Under the pieces are notes generated by a model. The model was not told the DNA's origin. It ran no database searches and saw nothing but the letters and a program-made list of their open reading frames with translations. Below, piece after piece: positions 50,301 through 60,982 of a stretch of 64,000 bases of DNA (position 1 is its first letter; each line of letters starts with the position of its first letter). Source of the stretch: Methanocorpusculum sp. (lineage in GTDB: Archaea; Halobacteriota; Methanomicrobia; Methanomicrobiales; Methanocorpusculaceae); NCBI RefSeq assembly GCF_030655665.1, contig NZ_JAUSPQ010000008.1:372001-436000 (forward strand), read 5' to 3'. The translations under genes and the position numbers were made by a program.

Positions 50301-53108
50301 ATGCATCTCATTATCGCCGAAAAGAACATCGTTGCGGAAAGGATCGCCGCATTTCTTGCAGGCAAAGAAAAGGTTCAGATCACCAGAGACGGTGCCGCGG
50401 CGCATTACGTCTTCGATGACACGGTCGTGATGGGTCTTCGGGGTCACGTGGTCGAGGTCGACTTTGTGGATGGGTACAACAACTGGCGCAGCGTCGAGCA
50501 CCCGCCCAAGTCTCTGATAAATGCAGAGATCATCAAGAAACCGACCGAGAAGAAGATCGTCGGGGTCCTCCAGAAGTTTGCAAAAAAAGCGACCCGCGTT
50601 ACGATCGCGACCGACTATGATACCGAAGGAGAACTGATCGGAAAGGAGGCATTTGAACTCATCCGGGCAGTTAACACAAAAGTCCCGGTCGACCGTGCAA
50701 GATTCTCGGCGATCACCAAAGACGAGATCGTCAAATCGATCGAGGAGGCGACCTCACTCGATTTCAATCTTGCAGCTGCCGGCGAGTCACGTCAGATCAT
50801 CGATCTTGTATGGGGGGCTTCACTTACCCGTTTTCTTTCGATAACAGCTCACCGCGGAGCGGACAGTATCCTTTCCGTAGGAAGGGTGCAGAGCCCCACC
50901 CTTGCAATGATCGTTGACCGGGAACGCGAGATCGAAGCGTTCGTTCCGACGAAGTACTGGGTCCTCTCCCTAGCTTCAGAAAAGGCAGGAGTCGCTGTGG
51001 AGGCACGCCATGTTCACGGAAGGTTCACTGACTCTGCCGAGGCGAAGTCTGCGTATGACGCGACGAAGGAACCCGTCAAGGTAACGGACGTCATAACCGG
51101 CCACAAGGTTGATCGTGCTCCGGCTCCTCTCGACACCACCGCGTTAATCGTCGGTGCAAGCAGACTGGGCATCTCGGCATCGTATGCCATGAATCGTGCC
51201 GAAGATCTCTATATGCGCGGATTCATCTCATACCCGAGGACCGACAATACCACCTATCCAAAGAGTCTGAAAATCGGAGAGCAGCTTGAGATATTTGCGC
51301 ACGGCGCCTTCACCAAAGAAGCCGCCTATGTCAAAGGTCACCTGCGTTCTGTTCCGACCCGCGGCAAAAAAGAGACGACCGACCACCCGCCGATCTACCC
51401 GACTTCCCTTGCGAACCGCGAGGAGATCGGTGACGACGTCTCTTGGAAACTGTATGAGTTCATCGTAAGACGATTCTTTGCGACGATCTGTATCGACGCG
51501 GAATGGGAGACGATGAAGGTGAATATGTCGGCAGGGTCCGAACCCTATACGATCACGGGCGGCCGGATCCTTGAACCCGGCTGGCGCGGGATCTATCCTT
51601 ACAGTAAAGCCGAGGAAAACATCCTGCCGGTGTTCGCTGTAGGCGACACCCTGCCTCTTCTCTCGAAAAACTCCGAGGAAAAGGAGACCCAGCCTCCTGC
51701 ACGCTACTCCCAGAGCCGGCTCATCCAGAGGATGGAAGAGCTCGGACTTGGAACGAAAAGTACCCGCCACGAGGTCATCAGCAAACTGTCCGGCCGCAAA
51801 TACATCGAAGGGAACCCGATGAAACCGACGATCGTCGGTCGTGCGGTGACCGAATCGCTCGAAGAGTTTGCCGGGACCATCACCGAACCGACGATGACGA
51901 AGACGCTCGAAGAGCACATGACCGATATCGCTGCCGGGACAAAAACCATCAATGCGGTCCTTTCCGAGTCCAGAAATATGCTCTCCGGCATCTTCGAAGC
52001 TCTCGAAAAGAACGAGGCCGCGATCGGCAGAGATCTGATGGAGCGGACCCGTGAGGAGCAGACCATCGGTCCCTGCCCCGTATGCGGCAAACCTCTTCGG
52101 ATCAAACGGGTCGGCAGCTCTCAGTTTATCGGCTGTTCAGGATATCCTGACTGTACGTTCAACGCAGGGTTGCCGCCGGCGACCTGGGGTAACGCCATCA
52201 AAATGGATGAGGTGTGCGAGACCCACGGCCTGAACCATGTCCAGCTGCTTCGTAAAGGAGCTCCTGCATGGAAGATCGGCTGCCCGCTCTGTTCCCACAT
52301 CAAATCGAACACCGATGCCTTCCTCCTTCTTCCGGGAATGACTGAGGCGGGGATCCGGAAACTCAATGCGGTCCACATTTACACCATCTCCGAGCTGATA
52401 TCCCGCGGTCCGGATGTACTTGCAAAGAACCTCGGTCTTTCAACATCCGCGGCGGAAAAGCTCATCCGGGAGGCCGAAGGCGTGCTTGCTCTCCTGAAAA
52501 AACGAACCGAACTCAAGAAGTTTATTTCGGCCCATGTCGCCCCGAAACGCGGGCGCGGTCACTCGAAAGTGAGCGCGGCCATGATCTCTATGGGCGTTAC
52601 GGATGTCGAGGCCCTGTCCCGGGCAGATCCCGTGACTCTTCTTGAGGCGAAACTCAGCGAAGCAGAAGCCGCATCACTTGTGGCCGAGGCAAAGACCACG
52701 ATCAACATTTCCCGCATGAAGGAGTATGGGGTTCCCGCGATCACGCTGAAAAAATATGTCAATGCCGGATTCGATGATCCGGAGAAGTTCGTCGCGGTCC
52801 ACCCGGCTGGTCTGTCTCTTGCGACCGGGGTGTCGGTCACGACGATCTGCAATCACCAGAAACAGGTCGCCGAAAAACTTTGCCGGCCGTGCCCGGAAAA
52901 GATCAGTAAGGCCGCATTCGAGGAAGGCATCGCCCCCCTCAGGAAAAAAGCTGATCTTGAACTTCTCACTCCGCTTGCGCTTGCGGGAGTTTACAGCCCG
53001 GAACTTCTCGTGAAGGCGGATGTCAAGACCCTCGCGAAGGTGACCGGCATCGAGGAGAAGCTGATCGCCGATCTGCAGAAATATTCAAAAAAGGTGGCAG
53101 AAAAATGA
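50301..53108 (+). CDS. topA: DNA topoisomerase I (type IA) with zinc and HhH tail
   Basis: Type IA topoisomerase of 935 residues that relaxes negative supercoils. A TOPRIM domain opens the protein ([14 protein letters not shown], then [10 protein letters not shown]), and the active-site tyrosine is Y311 in [11 protein letters not shown] zinc finger (CPVCGKP ... CSGYPDC) begins near residue 592, and a second Cys cluster follows (CETHG ... CPLCSH). The last 260 residues are helix-hairpin-helix-like repeats ([44 protein letters not shown]). It overlaps the GGGP synthase gene by four bases. Confidence 0.95.
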   Translation: MHLIIAEKNIVAERIAAFLAGKEKVQITRDGAAAHYVFDDTVVMGLRGHVVEVDFVDGYNNWRSVEHPPKSLINAEIIKKPTEKKIVGVLQKFAKKATRVTIATDYDTEGELIGKEAFELIRAVNTKVPVDRARFSAITKDEIVKSIEEATSLDFNLAAAGESRQIIDLVWGASLTRFLSITAHRGADSILSVGRVQSPTLAMIVDREREIEAFVPTKYWVLSLASEKAGVAVEARHVHGRFTDSAEAKSAYDATKEPVKVTDVITGHKVDRAPAPLDTTALIVGASRLGISASYAMNRAEDLYMRGFISYPRTDNTTYPKSLKIGEQLEIFAHGAFTKEAAYVKGHLRSVPTRGKKETTDHPPIYPTSLANREEIGDDVSWKLYEFIVRRFFATICIDAEWETMKVNMSAGSEPYTITGGRILEPGWRGIYPYSKAEENILPVFAVGDTLPLLSKNSEEKETQPPARYSQSRLIQRMEELGLGTKSTRHEVISKLSGRKYIEGNPMKPTIVGRAVTESLEEFAGTITEPTMTKTLEEHMTDIAAGTKTINAVLSESRNMLSGIFEALEKNEAAIGRDLMERTREEQTIGPCPVCGKPLRIKRVGSSQFIGCSGYPDCTFNAGLPPATWGNAIKMDEVCETHGLNHVQLLRKGAPAWKIGCPLCSHIKSNTDAFLLLPGMTEAGIRKLNAVHIYTISELISRGPDVLAKNLGLSTSAAEKLIREAEGVLALLKKRTELKKFISAHVAPKRGRGHSKVSAAMISMGVTDVEALSRADPVTLLEAKLSEAEAASLVAEAKTTINISRMKEYGVPAITLKKYVNAGFDDPEKFVAVHPAGLSLATGVSVTTICNHQKQVAEKLCRPCPEKISKAAFEEGIAPLRKKADLELLTPLALAGVYSPELLVKADVKTLAKVTGIEEKLIADLQKYSKKVAEK

Positions 53109-53785
53109 GATGGCAAACCTGGCGTCATATCACGAAACTTGACCCTGATAAGGTCCTAAACAAAGAAGAGATCGCAGAGATCGCGGCGAGTGAAACGGAC
53201 GCTCTCATGCTTTCCGGCACGCTCGACGTAACTCCTGAAAACCTCGCCCTGCTCTATGACAACGTCAGGGATGCTGGACTCCCGCTCACGGTCGAGCCGG
53301 CCGATCCCTCCTGTGCCAGATTTGAGGGTATCGACTTTGTGTTTGTACCGACCGTGTTCAATGCAGGTCATCCGGCATTCATAACCGGTCTCCACAAAGA
53401 ATGGGCACTGCACGCCGAGATCCAATGGGATAAAGTGGTCCAGGAAGCCTATGTTGTTCTGAATCCGAACTCATCAGTGGGAAAACTCACCCGCGCCAAA
53501 TGCGATCTGAGCCCTGCTGAGGTGGCTGCCTACGCGGTGATCGCCGAGAAGTATTACTCAATGCCGGTGTTTTACATCGAGTACAGCGGGATGTATGGTG
53601 ACCCCTCCGTCACCAGGGCGGTCTCTGAAGCCGTTTCACAGACCCGGGTATTTTACGGCGGAGGGATCAACTCCGGCGAAAAAGCTGCAGAGATGGGGCA
53701 GTATGCTGATACGATTATAGTTGGTAATGCGGTCTATGAAGCCGGCCCTGCTGTTCTGAAAAAGACGGTGAAGGCGGTCAAATAA
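53105..53785 (+). CDS. Geranylgeranylglyceryl phosphate synthase
   Basis: Couples geranylgeranyl diphosphate to sn-glycerol-1-phosphate, the first committed ether bond of archaeal lipids. The 226-residue TIM barrel has [50 protein letters not shown], and [12 protein letters not shown], all hallmarks of the PcrB/GGGPS family. It is the last gene of the operon and starts inside the topA stop (ATGA). Confidence 0.95.
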   Translation: MRWQTWRHITKLDPDKVLNKEEIAEIAASETDALMLSGTLDVTPENLALLYDNVRDAGLPLTVEPADPSCARFEGIDFVFVPTVFNAGHPAFITGLHKEWALHAEIQWDKVVQEAYVVLNPNSSVGKLTRAKCDLSPAEVAAYAVIAEKYYSMPVFYIEYSGMYGDPSVTRAVSEAVSQTRVFYGGGINSGEKAAEMGQYADTIIVGNAVYEAGPAVLKKTVKAVK

Positions 53786-53930
53786 CAACCTTCCCCTCTC
53801 AAAGAATATATTTTGCTTTTTGAATGATTTTTGCTTTGTTCGCAGTAGATTCTTCTGGAAAAATATCCTCCCTCGCGGTCTCTTTGTATTCTCTTGCCAA
53901 ATCCCGCAAAAAAGTGTGATATAAAATAGA

Positions 53931-55274
53931 TTACAGTGTACAGTACGGTGCAAGTTTTCTGATCAGATTCTCCACCTGCACGCCTGCAAGACCCGCATAG
54001 GTCTCAGGCTGCAGAAGTCTTCCGATCTCCTCAGCCGAGACATACGAAGTGATCTGGGGCTTTGCTGAAAGAATTTCCGCAAGCGGCAACTTCGCCGCAA
54101 GTGCCTCCATACTTGCCTCGCGAATGATCTCGTGGGCATCCTGACGCTTCATTCCCCGTTTCGTCAGCTCGATCATCACCGACTCTGCAAGATTGATTCC
54201 ATGCAGATACTGCAGATTGCGGGTGACAGCCTCGGTGTTGATCCTCAGATTTTCCACGACCCCGGTCATCACCTGAAGACAGTGATCACACAGAATGCTG
54301 GTCTCAGGGAACGTGATCCTCTCGGCGGATGAGTTCGTCAGATCACGCTCATCCCAGAGAGTATTGTTCAGCAGTGCCGGTTCGACCATGGCGCGAACGA
54401 TCCGTGCAAGACCGCAGACCTGCTCGCTCTTGATCGGGTTCCTCTTATGGGGCATCGTCGACGAACCGACCTGTTTCTTCGAGAACGACTCCTCGACCTC
54501 GCCGATCTCAGTTCTCTGCAGAGACCTGACCTCGATACCGATCTTGTCCAGAGTTGTTGCGATGTTTGCGAGCAGGAAGATGTACTCGGCATATCTATCG
54601 CGGGAAATCACCTGGGATGAGACATCCACCGATCCGATATCCAGATACTTCATCATCTCTGTCTGAACCTCGATACCATGTTCACCCATAGCGGCCATCG
54701 TTCCAACTGCCCCGGTCATCTTACCGATGACGACACGCGGTCTGCTCTCTCTCAACCGAAGGAGATGCCGAGAAACCTCTGACGCCCAGATCGCGAACCG
54801 AAGTCCGTAGGTCGTCGGCACGCCCTGCTGACCGTGTGTTCTCCCGATACAGATCAGATTCTTGGTTTCCTCAGCACGTTTCAGAAGCACGTCCATCAGC
54901 GTTTCAAGTTTATTCTCGAACAGGTCATATGCCTCTTTAAGCTGAAGTCCGGTCGCAGTATCCAGGATATCATTCGACGTAGCTCCAAAATGGATCCAGC
55001 GTCCCGCGTCCCCACAAACTTCGGCAACTGCCCGGGTTATAGCCATCGTATCATGACTTATCTCTGCCTCTATCTCTTTCGCACGAATGCGTGAAGCCGA
55101 TAGGGCATTCTTTTCAATGATCTCTGCATCCTCAATCGGGATCATCCCGACGATTCCCTGGGCGTGCGAAAGGGCGATTTCAGCGCGGACGATACAGGTG
55201 AATCGGTTCTCCTCACTCCATACACGTTTCATTTCTGGAGTTCCATACCGGAAATCTATCGGATGTATTGCCAT
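53931..55274 (-). CDS. purB: Adenylosuccinate lyase
   Basis: Cleaves fumarate from SAICAR and adenylosuccinate in purine synthesis. The 447 residues contain TSNDILDTATGLQLK, RTHGQQGVPTTYG, and the signature GSSTMPHKRNPIKSE with the mobile catalytic loop. The start MAIHPIDFRYGTPEMKRVWS is normal for the family. It is monocistronic, divergent from the fusion gene at 55387. Confidence 0.96.
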   Translation of the reverse strand: MAIHPIDFRYGTPEMKRVWSEENRFTCIVRAEIALSHAQGIVGMIPIEDAEIIEKNALSASRIRAKEIEAEISHDTMAITRAVAEVCGDAGRWIHFGATSNDILDTATGLQLKEAYDLFENKLETLMDVLLKRAEETKNLICIGRTHGQQGVPTTYGLRFAIWASEVSRHLLRLRESRPRVVIGKMTGAVGTMAAMGEHGIEVQTEMMKYLDIGSVDVSSQVISRDRYAEYIFLLANIATTLDKIGIEVRSLQRTEIGEVEESFSKKQVGSSTMPHKRNPIKSEQVCGLARIVRAMVEPALLNNTLWDERDLTNSSAERITFPETSILCDHCLQVMTGVVENLRINTEAVTRNLQYLHGINLAESVMIELTKRGMKRQDAHEIIREASMEALAAKLPLAEILSAKPQITSYVSAEEIGRLLQPETYAGLAGVQVENLIRKLAPYCTL

Positions 55275-55386
55275 AGTAAATCTAGTATTGGTTTTCTTTG
55301 GTTATGAGTTTGTCCTGTGAAGGCGAAGATACACAGTTGCCGCGGGGCAGTTCTTTTTCTCTCTAAAAAACCAATAGATAGGCATC

Positions 55387-58158
55387 GTGCCGCACGAATA
55401 TAAGAAACCGCATTTTAGAAAGAAAGCAGATAAGCCAGTCCGTGTACGGGGAGAAAAGAAACCTGTTCCAAAAAAGGAGATCAAGCCGGGGTATTTTATC
55501 AAAGAGACCGACGACTTCGTGACCAAATTCCTTTACTGGTGTCCTGCATGCAACATCCCTCTGCTGGCAAAGACCTGTTCCTGTGATAAGGAGAGCATAA
55601 AAATCTCTCTGCAGCAGCCGTATGATATCAGGCCGGCCTTAAAAACCGATCATGATCTCATATCTTCTCTCATAAAAACCCGGTTCGGCGACAACGTCAC
55701 CGTCCCGAAGATCCTCGTTCTGAACAAAGCAGGAGGGCTTGACCGGAACGACCTCATCATCGCAAACGGTGTAAGATTTGCGTGGCTTTGGTTCGACCCG
55801 GTCGCACGAAGATTCAATCTCGATCTTGAGGCAGAGGCATTGCCTTACCTGATCGGCAAAATAGATAAGGGTATTATCGATCTCGAAAAGGAGGCAGTAG
55901 GTCTGCCGGAAGGACGGCTTGGCGGGAAGAAGGTCATAGTCACTACGACCGGGATCACCGACGGGGTCGTCATTCTCCGATATAAAAATAAATACGGGAC
56001 CGGTATCCTCAAAGAAGGAGCTGTCAGGATAAAAGAGCTCAACAGCATCTCTCCGATAAAATCCAGACCGAACCCGTCGTGGGATGAAGCGGTCGAAAAG
56101 AATGCGTTCCACATCAAAAACATGGAACGCAATGCGGTCCGTGAGATCAGACAGAATGCCCCCCTCAAACCGAGGGTCAACTGTTCATTTTCCGGAGGAA
56201 AAGACAGCACAGCCGTCTGGAGCATCGCGAAAAAAGCCGGCGTGACCGAAGCGTTCTTTATTGACACAGGCCTCGAGTTCCCTGAGACCGTTGAGTTTGT
56301 GAAGTCCGAGGGTGTCGAGATCATTCAGAAAGCCGGTGATTTCTGGCAGGCAGTGGAAAAAGCAGGACCGCCGGGAAAGGATCACCGCTGGTGCTGCAAA
56401 CTGCTCAAACTCAATCCGCTCAAAGTCCATCTGGCAGAGACCGGAGAGTGCCTGACGATCCAGGGAAACCGCTGGTATGAGTCCTGGAGCCGGGCGTCGC
56501 TCGAAGCACTGAGTCAGAACCCGACAAATCCCCTGCAGCTGAACCTCTCGCCGATTCGTTCATGGAGAGCTCTTGATGTGTTCTTCTATCTTTGGCTCAG
56601 AGAACTGCCCTACAATTCGCTCTACGAACGAGGATATGAACGCATCGGCTGCTACCTTTGTCCGGCAATGCTCGAGTCAGAGCTTGAGACGCTTCACGTT
56701 ACCCACCCGGAAATGGCAGACCGCTGGGAAGAATTTCTCGTGAGATGGGCAGATGAACGAGGTCTTCCGCCTGAGTTCGTCACCTGGGGTCTCTGGCGCT
56801 GGAAGGAGCTTCCCCCGAAAATGCTGGAGCTTGTCAAAGAAGCAGGTCTTGATCTGACGGAAAAAAAGACCAAAAGAAGCACGCCCGCCTCGGTTGCCCA
56901 CCTTATGCCGGAAGGCAAAACAACAGATATCGTCGAGGATCGTGTCCAGACAGAGCCCGAACCGGTAAAAATACCAGAGCCGGACTGGGAAGCTCTTCGC
57001 GCCGAGTTCCCTATGATGGGGGACCTGATGTACTTCGACAACGGAGCGACGACCTGGTCTCCTGAGTGCGTGCTTGCGGCGACGGATGAGTTCGAAAGAC
57101 AGTATCGTGCGAATGTCGGTCGGGGTGTCCACCGGCTGACGAGGATCGCGACCCAGAAATACTGGCATGCTCACGAAAAGGTCGCCGCGTTCATCAACGG
57201 ATCTGCAGGAACTACCGTGTTTGTGAAAAACACGACCGAAGCGATCAACACGATCGCCCGCGGTCTTTCGTTTAAGAAAGGGGACGTGATCGTAACTACT
57301 ATCCTCGAACACCACTCAAATCTTCTGCCTTGGAGAGCATTGGAGGCCCAGGGCGTCGAGCTTCGCATCGTCGGACTCAATGATGATCTGACCCTTGACA
57401 TGGCTGCATTCGAAGCAGCGATGGATGCATCGGTCCGGCTCGTCGCCGTGACCCATGCCTCGAATGTCACGGGTACCATCACACCAATCAGAGAGATCTC
57501 AAAGTTGTGTAAAAAGTACGGCGCACTTCTCGCGGTGGATGCAGCACAGTCTGTTCCGCGAATGCCCGTTGATGTCGAGGCACTTGGCGTGGACTTCCTC
57601 TCCTTCTCTGGCCACAAGATGTTTGGACCTATGGGGACCGGCGTTCTCTGGATGAGAGAACCGATCCTTGAACCTCTTCTCCTTGGCGGTGGGATGATCG
57701 CAAGCGTCAACGACGACGGATATGTTCCGGCGGACGGGTATCAGAAATACGAAGCCGGCACGCCAAACATCTCCGGAGGCATCGGGCTCGGCGCCGCGGT
57801 GGAGTTCCTGACCGGCATCGGTATGGAGCAGATCGAAGCACATGAACGAAAACTCACCGACCTGCTGATCAACGGACTTTCGAAGATCCCGGGCGTTACC
57901 CTTTACTCATGCAGAGATCAGAATAGCCGTATCGGCGTTGTGTCTTTCACGATCGAAGGTTTTGCACCTCATGAGATCGCGGAGTGGCTGGATGATGAGC
58001 ACGGGATCGAGATCAGATCCGGGGTTCACTGTGCTGAACCCCTTATGCGGTATCTTTCTGCAGAAAAAGGAGCGGCACGAGCATGCATTTCCTTTTATAA
58101 CACCGAAAGCGAGGTCAACACCCTCGTCGCGGTGATTAGAGAACTTGCCGGCAATTGA
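55387..58158 (+). CDS. PAPS reductase-like PP-loop protein fused to cysteine desulfurase
   Basis: A 923-residue fusion starting at GTG. A zinc-ribbon-like CPACN ... CSCD and a PUA-like domain (about 150-225) lead to a PP-loop domain of the PAPS-reductase family with FSGGKDST (269-274 SGGKDS), CCKLLK, and a late GCYLCPAML. From about residue 540 a class V aminotransferase follows: YFDNGATTWSPE, HHSNLLPW, VDAAQSVPR, PLP lysine K744 in SGHKMFGP, and the sulfur-carrying C882 in RSGVHCAEPLM. The desulfurase half would release sulfur from cysteine as persulfide; the PP-loop half would activate a substrate with ATP. The product (thiolated tRNA, Fe-S sulfur or another) is not determined. Confidence 0.92.
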   Translation: MPHEYKKPHFRKKADKPVRVRGEKKPVPKKEIKPGYFIKETDDFVTKFLYWCPACNIPLLAKTCSCDKESIKISLQQPYDIRPALKTDHDLISSLIKTRFGDNVTVPKILVLNKAGGLDRNDLIIANGVRFAWLWFDPVARRFNLDLEAEALPYLIGKIDKGIIDLEKEAVGLPEGRLGGKKVIVTTTGITDGVVILRYKNKYGTGILKEGAVRIKELNSISPIKSRPNPSWDEAVEKNAFHIKNMERNAVREIRQNAPLKPRVNCSFSGGKDSTAVWSIAKKAGVTEAFFIDTGLEFPETVEFVKSEGVEIIQKAGDFWQAVEKAGPPGKDHRWCCKLLKLNPLKVHLAETGECLTIQGNRWYESWSRASLEALSQNPTNPLQLNLSPIRSWRALDVFFYLWLRELPYNSLYERGYERIGCYLCPAMLESELETLHVTHPEMADRWEEFLVRWADERGLPPEFVTWGLWRWKELPPKMLELVKEAGLDLTEKKTKRSTPASVAHLMPEGKTTDIVEDRVQTEPEPVKIPEPDWEALRAEFPMMGDLMYFDNGATTWSPECVLAATDEFERQYRANVGRGVHRLTRIATQKYWHAHEKVAAFINGSAGTTVFVKNTTEAINTIARGLSFKKGDVIVTTILEHHSNLLPWRALEAQGVELRIVGLNDDLTLDMAAFEAAMDASVRLVAVTHASNVTGTITPIREISKLCKKYGALLAVDAAQSVPRMPVDVEALGVDFLSFSGHKMFGPMGTGVLWMREPILEPLLLGGGMIASVNDDGYVPADGYQKYEAGTPNISGGIGLGAAVEFLTGIGMEQIEAHERKLTDLLINGLSKIPGVTLYSCRDQNSRIGVVSFTIEGFAPHEIAEWLDDEHGIEIRSGVHCAEPLMRYLSAEKGAARACISFYNTESEVNTLVAVIRELAGN

Positions 58159-58288
58159 TTATCCTCATTGCAATACAAATTCTTTTCATATTTTTTCGAC
58201 CGCATTCATTATCCGTGAAAAGGCTACTGGATGTATTTTGCTTTCAAGACGTCAGCTATATCCTATGTTACTGTCAATAATACCTCAT

Positions 58289-59302
58289 ATGGCAGATTCA
58301 TCTCTGATTCTGAGTGCCAAAGATAAAACCGTTCTTCATGAATATGATGCAGCACAGCAGCTCTATCGCACGTATCTGAAAGAAGATCCGGCCAATGCTG
58401 CAGTCTGGATATTACTGGGTGATGTCCTTACCACCCAGGAAAACTTCTATGATGCGATCGATGCATATGATTCGGCTCTGAATTCTGATCCGGAAAATCC
58501 TGAATATCTTGTGGCTCTTGGCTCGGCTTATGCAAAGATCCATCAGTTTTCTGATGCGAAGATACTCTTTGAAAAGGCTGCGACCTCATCGGGGGATCTG
58601 CGCCATCAGTATCTGGTTGGAGATATGCTTGGGTATCTTGGAAAATATGATGAGGCCCTTGTTCTGTATACGCTCCTTGCTTTGAAACACCCGGATGAAC
58701 CCGGACTCTATAAACGTATGGCGACCGTCCATCATCATCTCAACAGATTTGCTGAGGAGATGATGTCCACCAATAAAGAATTGATGCTGCGTAAAAAAAT
58801 GGTTGAAGAGCATCCTGATGCATCTAACTGGTTCAAATATGCCCATGTTCTTTTCCGGTGCGAACGGTATGATGAAGCGAAAGATGCGTTTTTACAGACA
58901 CTTTCTTTTGAAGATAATGCCCAAATCCATCTGCATCTCGGAGAGACCCTCTATAAATTGAATGATACATCCGGAGCACTCGAGCAGTTTGCTCAGGCAG
59001 CACGGTTTGATTCGCGTGATTTCGCATTTCTTTCGCAGATGGCGGGTCATCTCACGGATCTTGGTTTATATGACGCTTCGATCACCTATTATACTCAGGC
59101 TCTTGAACTCAGAAGTGTCCACGCCGATACATGGGTTGGGATCGCCTACAGTCTGCTGAAACTTGGTCGTCTTGAGGAGGCAAATGCATTTTTTGAGATG
59201 GCAAAGGCGTCTGCTGCGGTGCGTGAACTTCCCTGGTCGGACAAACTGCATAAAAGTCAGAAGACCGCTGCACTTGATGCGACATTCCCCTCCTCGCTCT
59301 AA
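58289..59302 (+). CDS. Tetratricopeptide repeat protein
   Basis: A 337-residue protein built of about eight TPR units (for example ANAAVWILLGDVLTTQENFY; NPEYLVALGSAYAKIHQFSD; ADTWVGIAYSLLKLGRLEEA). No enzymatic domain, signal or membrane segment is seen, so it is probably a cytoplasmic adaptor. ATGs at 58265 and 58289 are both possible; the latter starts MADSSLILSAKD. The frame stays open further upstream, into the end of the fusion gene. Confidence 0.83.
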   Translation: MADSSLILSAKDKTVLHEYDAAQQLYRTYLKEDPANAAVWILLGDVLTTQENFYDAIDAYDSALNSDPENPEYLVALGSAYAKIHQFSDAKILFEKAATSSGDLRHQYLVGDMLGYLGKYDEALVLYTLLALKHPDEPGLYKRMATVHHHLNRFAEEMMSTNKELMLRKKMVEEHPDASNWFKYAHVLFRCERYDEAKDAFLQTLSFEDNAQIHLHLGETLYKLNDTSGALEQFAQAARFDSRDFAFLSQMAGHLTDLGLYDASITYYTQALELRSVHADTWVGIAYSLLKLGRLEEANAFFEMAKASAAVRELPWSDKLHKSQKTAALDATFPSSL

Positions 59303-59376
59303 GGTATTTTCTGCCGGTCCGGCAGAAAGAAAGACACAATACTGATAATCCTTCCCTGCAAATACTACCACTACAC

Positions 59377-60354
59377 ATGCCGGAAAAAGATATATATGCA
59401 ACGCTTGCCAGTATGGCAGACCCGAAGAACTTCCCCAAGGATCTGGCGGTGATTTTGGTTTGGGTCGTGCTTACGGTAGCTATGATCTATGTTCCGGTAT
59501 TGAATGAGACGTTTCTGCGGGTGATATTTGCGGTCCCGGTGATCCTGTTTATCCCGGGATATGTTCTGATCGCTGCATTGTTTCCTGAGAAGAAGTCGAT
59601 CGACGGTATCGAACGATTTGCTTTGTCGGTCGGTCTTTCGATAGCGGTGGTGCCGCTGATCGGGCTTGTTCTGAATTATACCCCGTTTGGGATCCGGCTC
59701 GATCCGATCGTTACCTCCCTTGTGATCTTCATTCTCGTGATGATGCTTATCACGGTGTACAGACGTGCTTCTGTTCCTGGAGAGGAGCGGTTTGCCGTGC
59801 CGTTTGAGCAGGTGAAGCCTGCGCTGAAGACAGAATTTTTCCCAAAGAACAGTTCAAAGCTGGACAAGGCGCTATCCTGGATCCTGATTGCGGCAATTTT
59901 GATTGCAGCAGTCACGACCGTATATGTAATAGCATTTCCGAAAGAAGGGGAGAAGTTTACCGAGTTCTATATATTGGGAGCGGATAAGATGGCAGACGAC
60001 TATCCTGAGAAGTTTTTTACAGGTACCGAGCAGTTTGTCTGGGTTGGGATCGGGAACCATGAGTATCGGGATGTAACGTATACTGTGGAAACTTTGCTTT
60101 TGAATGCGGAGTGGGACTCGGCAACGAACTCATCGGTGATCTATTCGTCTAAGGTTCTTGACCGGTATTCGGTCCAAGTCGCCGACAACACGACGTATCT
60201 GGAGATGTATAATTTTACTGTGTATGATACCGACTATAACCGTCTGGAGTTCCTGTTGTATAATGAAACGGTACCGGATATCGGAGCATCTGCCGAGGAT
60301 AAGATGGCGGCAGCTTACCGTGATCTCCATCTGTGGATCAAAGTGATTTCATAA
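59377..60354 (+). CDS. DUF1616 family membrane protein
   Basis: A 325-residue protein with four membrane helices in the first 200 residues (about 23-45, 50-72, 85-108, 112-130) and one near 168-190, then an extracellular beta-rich domain (YPEKFFTGTEQFVWVGIGNH) with several N-x-T/S sequons (NSSV, NTTY, NFTV, NETV), which AglB could glycosylate. This is the DUF1616 layout found in euryarchaeal surface proteins. The role is unknown. Confidence 0.86.
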   Translation: MPEKDIYATLASMADPKNFPKDLAVILVWVVLTVAMIYVPVLNETFLRVIFAVPVILFIPGYVLIAALFPEKKSIDGIERFALSVGLSIAVVPLIGLVLNYTPFGIRLDPIVTSLVIFILVMMLITVYRRASVPGEERFAVPFEQVKPALKTEFFPKNSSKLDKALSWILIAAILIAAVTTVYVIAFPKEGEKFTEFYILGADKMADDYPEKFFTGTEQFVWVGIGNHEYRDVTYTVETLLLNAEWDSATNSSVIYSSKVLDRYSVQVADNTTYLEMYNFTVYDTDYNRLEFLLYNETVPDIGASAEDKMAAAYRDLHLWIKVIS

Positions 60355-60475
60355 AAACTGAATGATGTATTTTTTTTGAGGGTTGATCCGGGACGATTCT
60401 CTGATATCATTCCGTCACAATTCTCTCTTCAGGACATACTAAATCAAAATACATCTTGTAAAAAAAAGAATATCA

Positions 60476-60982
60476 TCAGTCACTTTTTGCGATCTGCTGC
60501 ATCCGTTCGATCCCGTGGATCTCCCGGATCACCGAGACGACTTCCTCCGGGACACACCCTTCCCATGCATCTCCGGCAAACATTTTTTTCCTGACCGCAG
60601 TTCCCGAGAGACTCTCCCGTAGATACATCGGTGGTGACATGACTGGGATACCTGCTTCTGCGAAGAGCTGGATCACCAGCGGGTTGGAGGTATACACCGT
60701 ATCAAACGGCGGCACCATCGATTTGACATGAGCCACCCAGAGGGCATTTCTTTTGACATCCTCTAGAGGGATTACATAGAATGGGATCTCGAGACCATTC
60801 AATGCCCGGGTGATCATCAGGACCCGCTCGCCCGCAGTAAACGGATGTCGGATGTCATGGCTGATATCTGCACTGCCGATACCGATGATCAGCTCATCGA
60901 CCTCTTTTGCAAGGCCGTCGATCACCGCTTTATGACCATTATGGAACGGCTGAAACCGTCCGACGTATAATCCCCGCTTCAT
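60476..60982 (-). CDS. nadM: Nicotinamide-nucleotide adenylyltransferase
   Basis: A 168-residue HIGH-superfamily nucleotidyltransferase that adenylates NMN or nicotinate mononucleotide to give NAD or Na[19 protein letters not shown] is the nucleotide-binding motif, and the C-terminal [12 protein letters not shown] corresponds to the ISGTxVR motif. The start [16 protein letters not shown] at 60982 overlaps the end of larB as ATGA; the longer frame lies inside larB. Confidence 0.94.
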   Translation of the reverse strand: MKRGLYVGRFQPFHNGHKAVIDGLAKEVDELIIGIGSADISHDIRHPFTAGERVLMITRALNGLEIPFYVIPLEDVKRNALWVAHVKSMVPPFDTVYTSNPLVIQLFAEAGIPVMSPPMYLRESLSGTAVRKKMFAGDAWEGCVPEEVVSVIREIHGIERMQQIAKSD

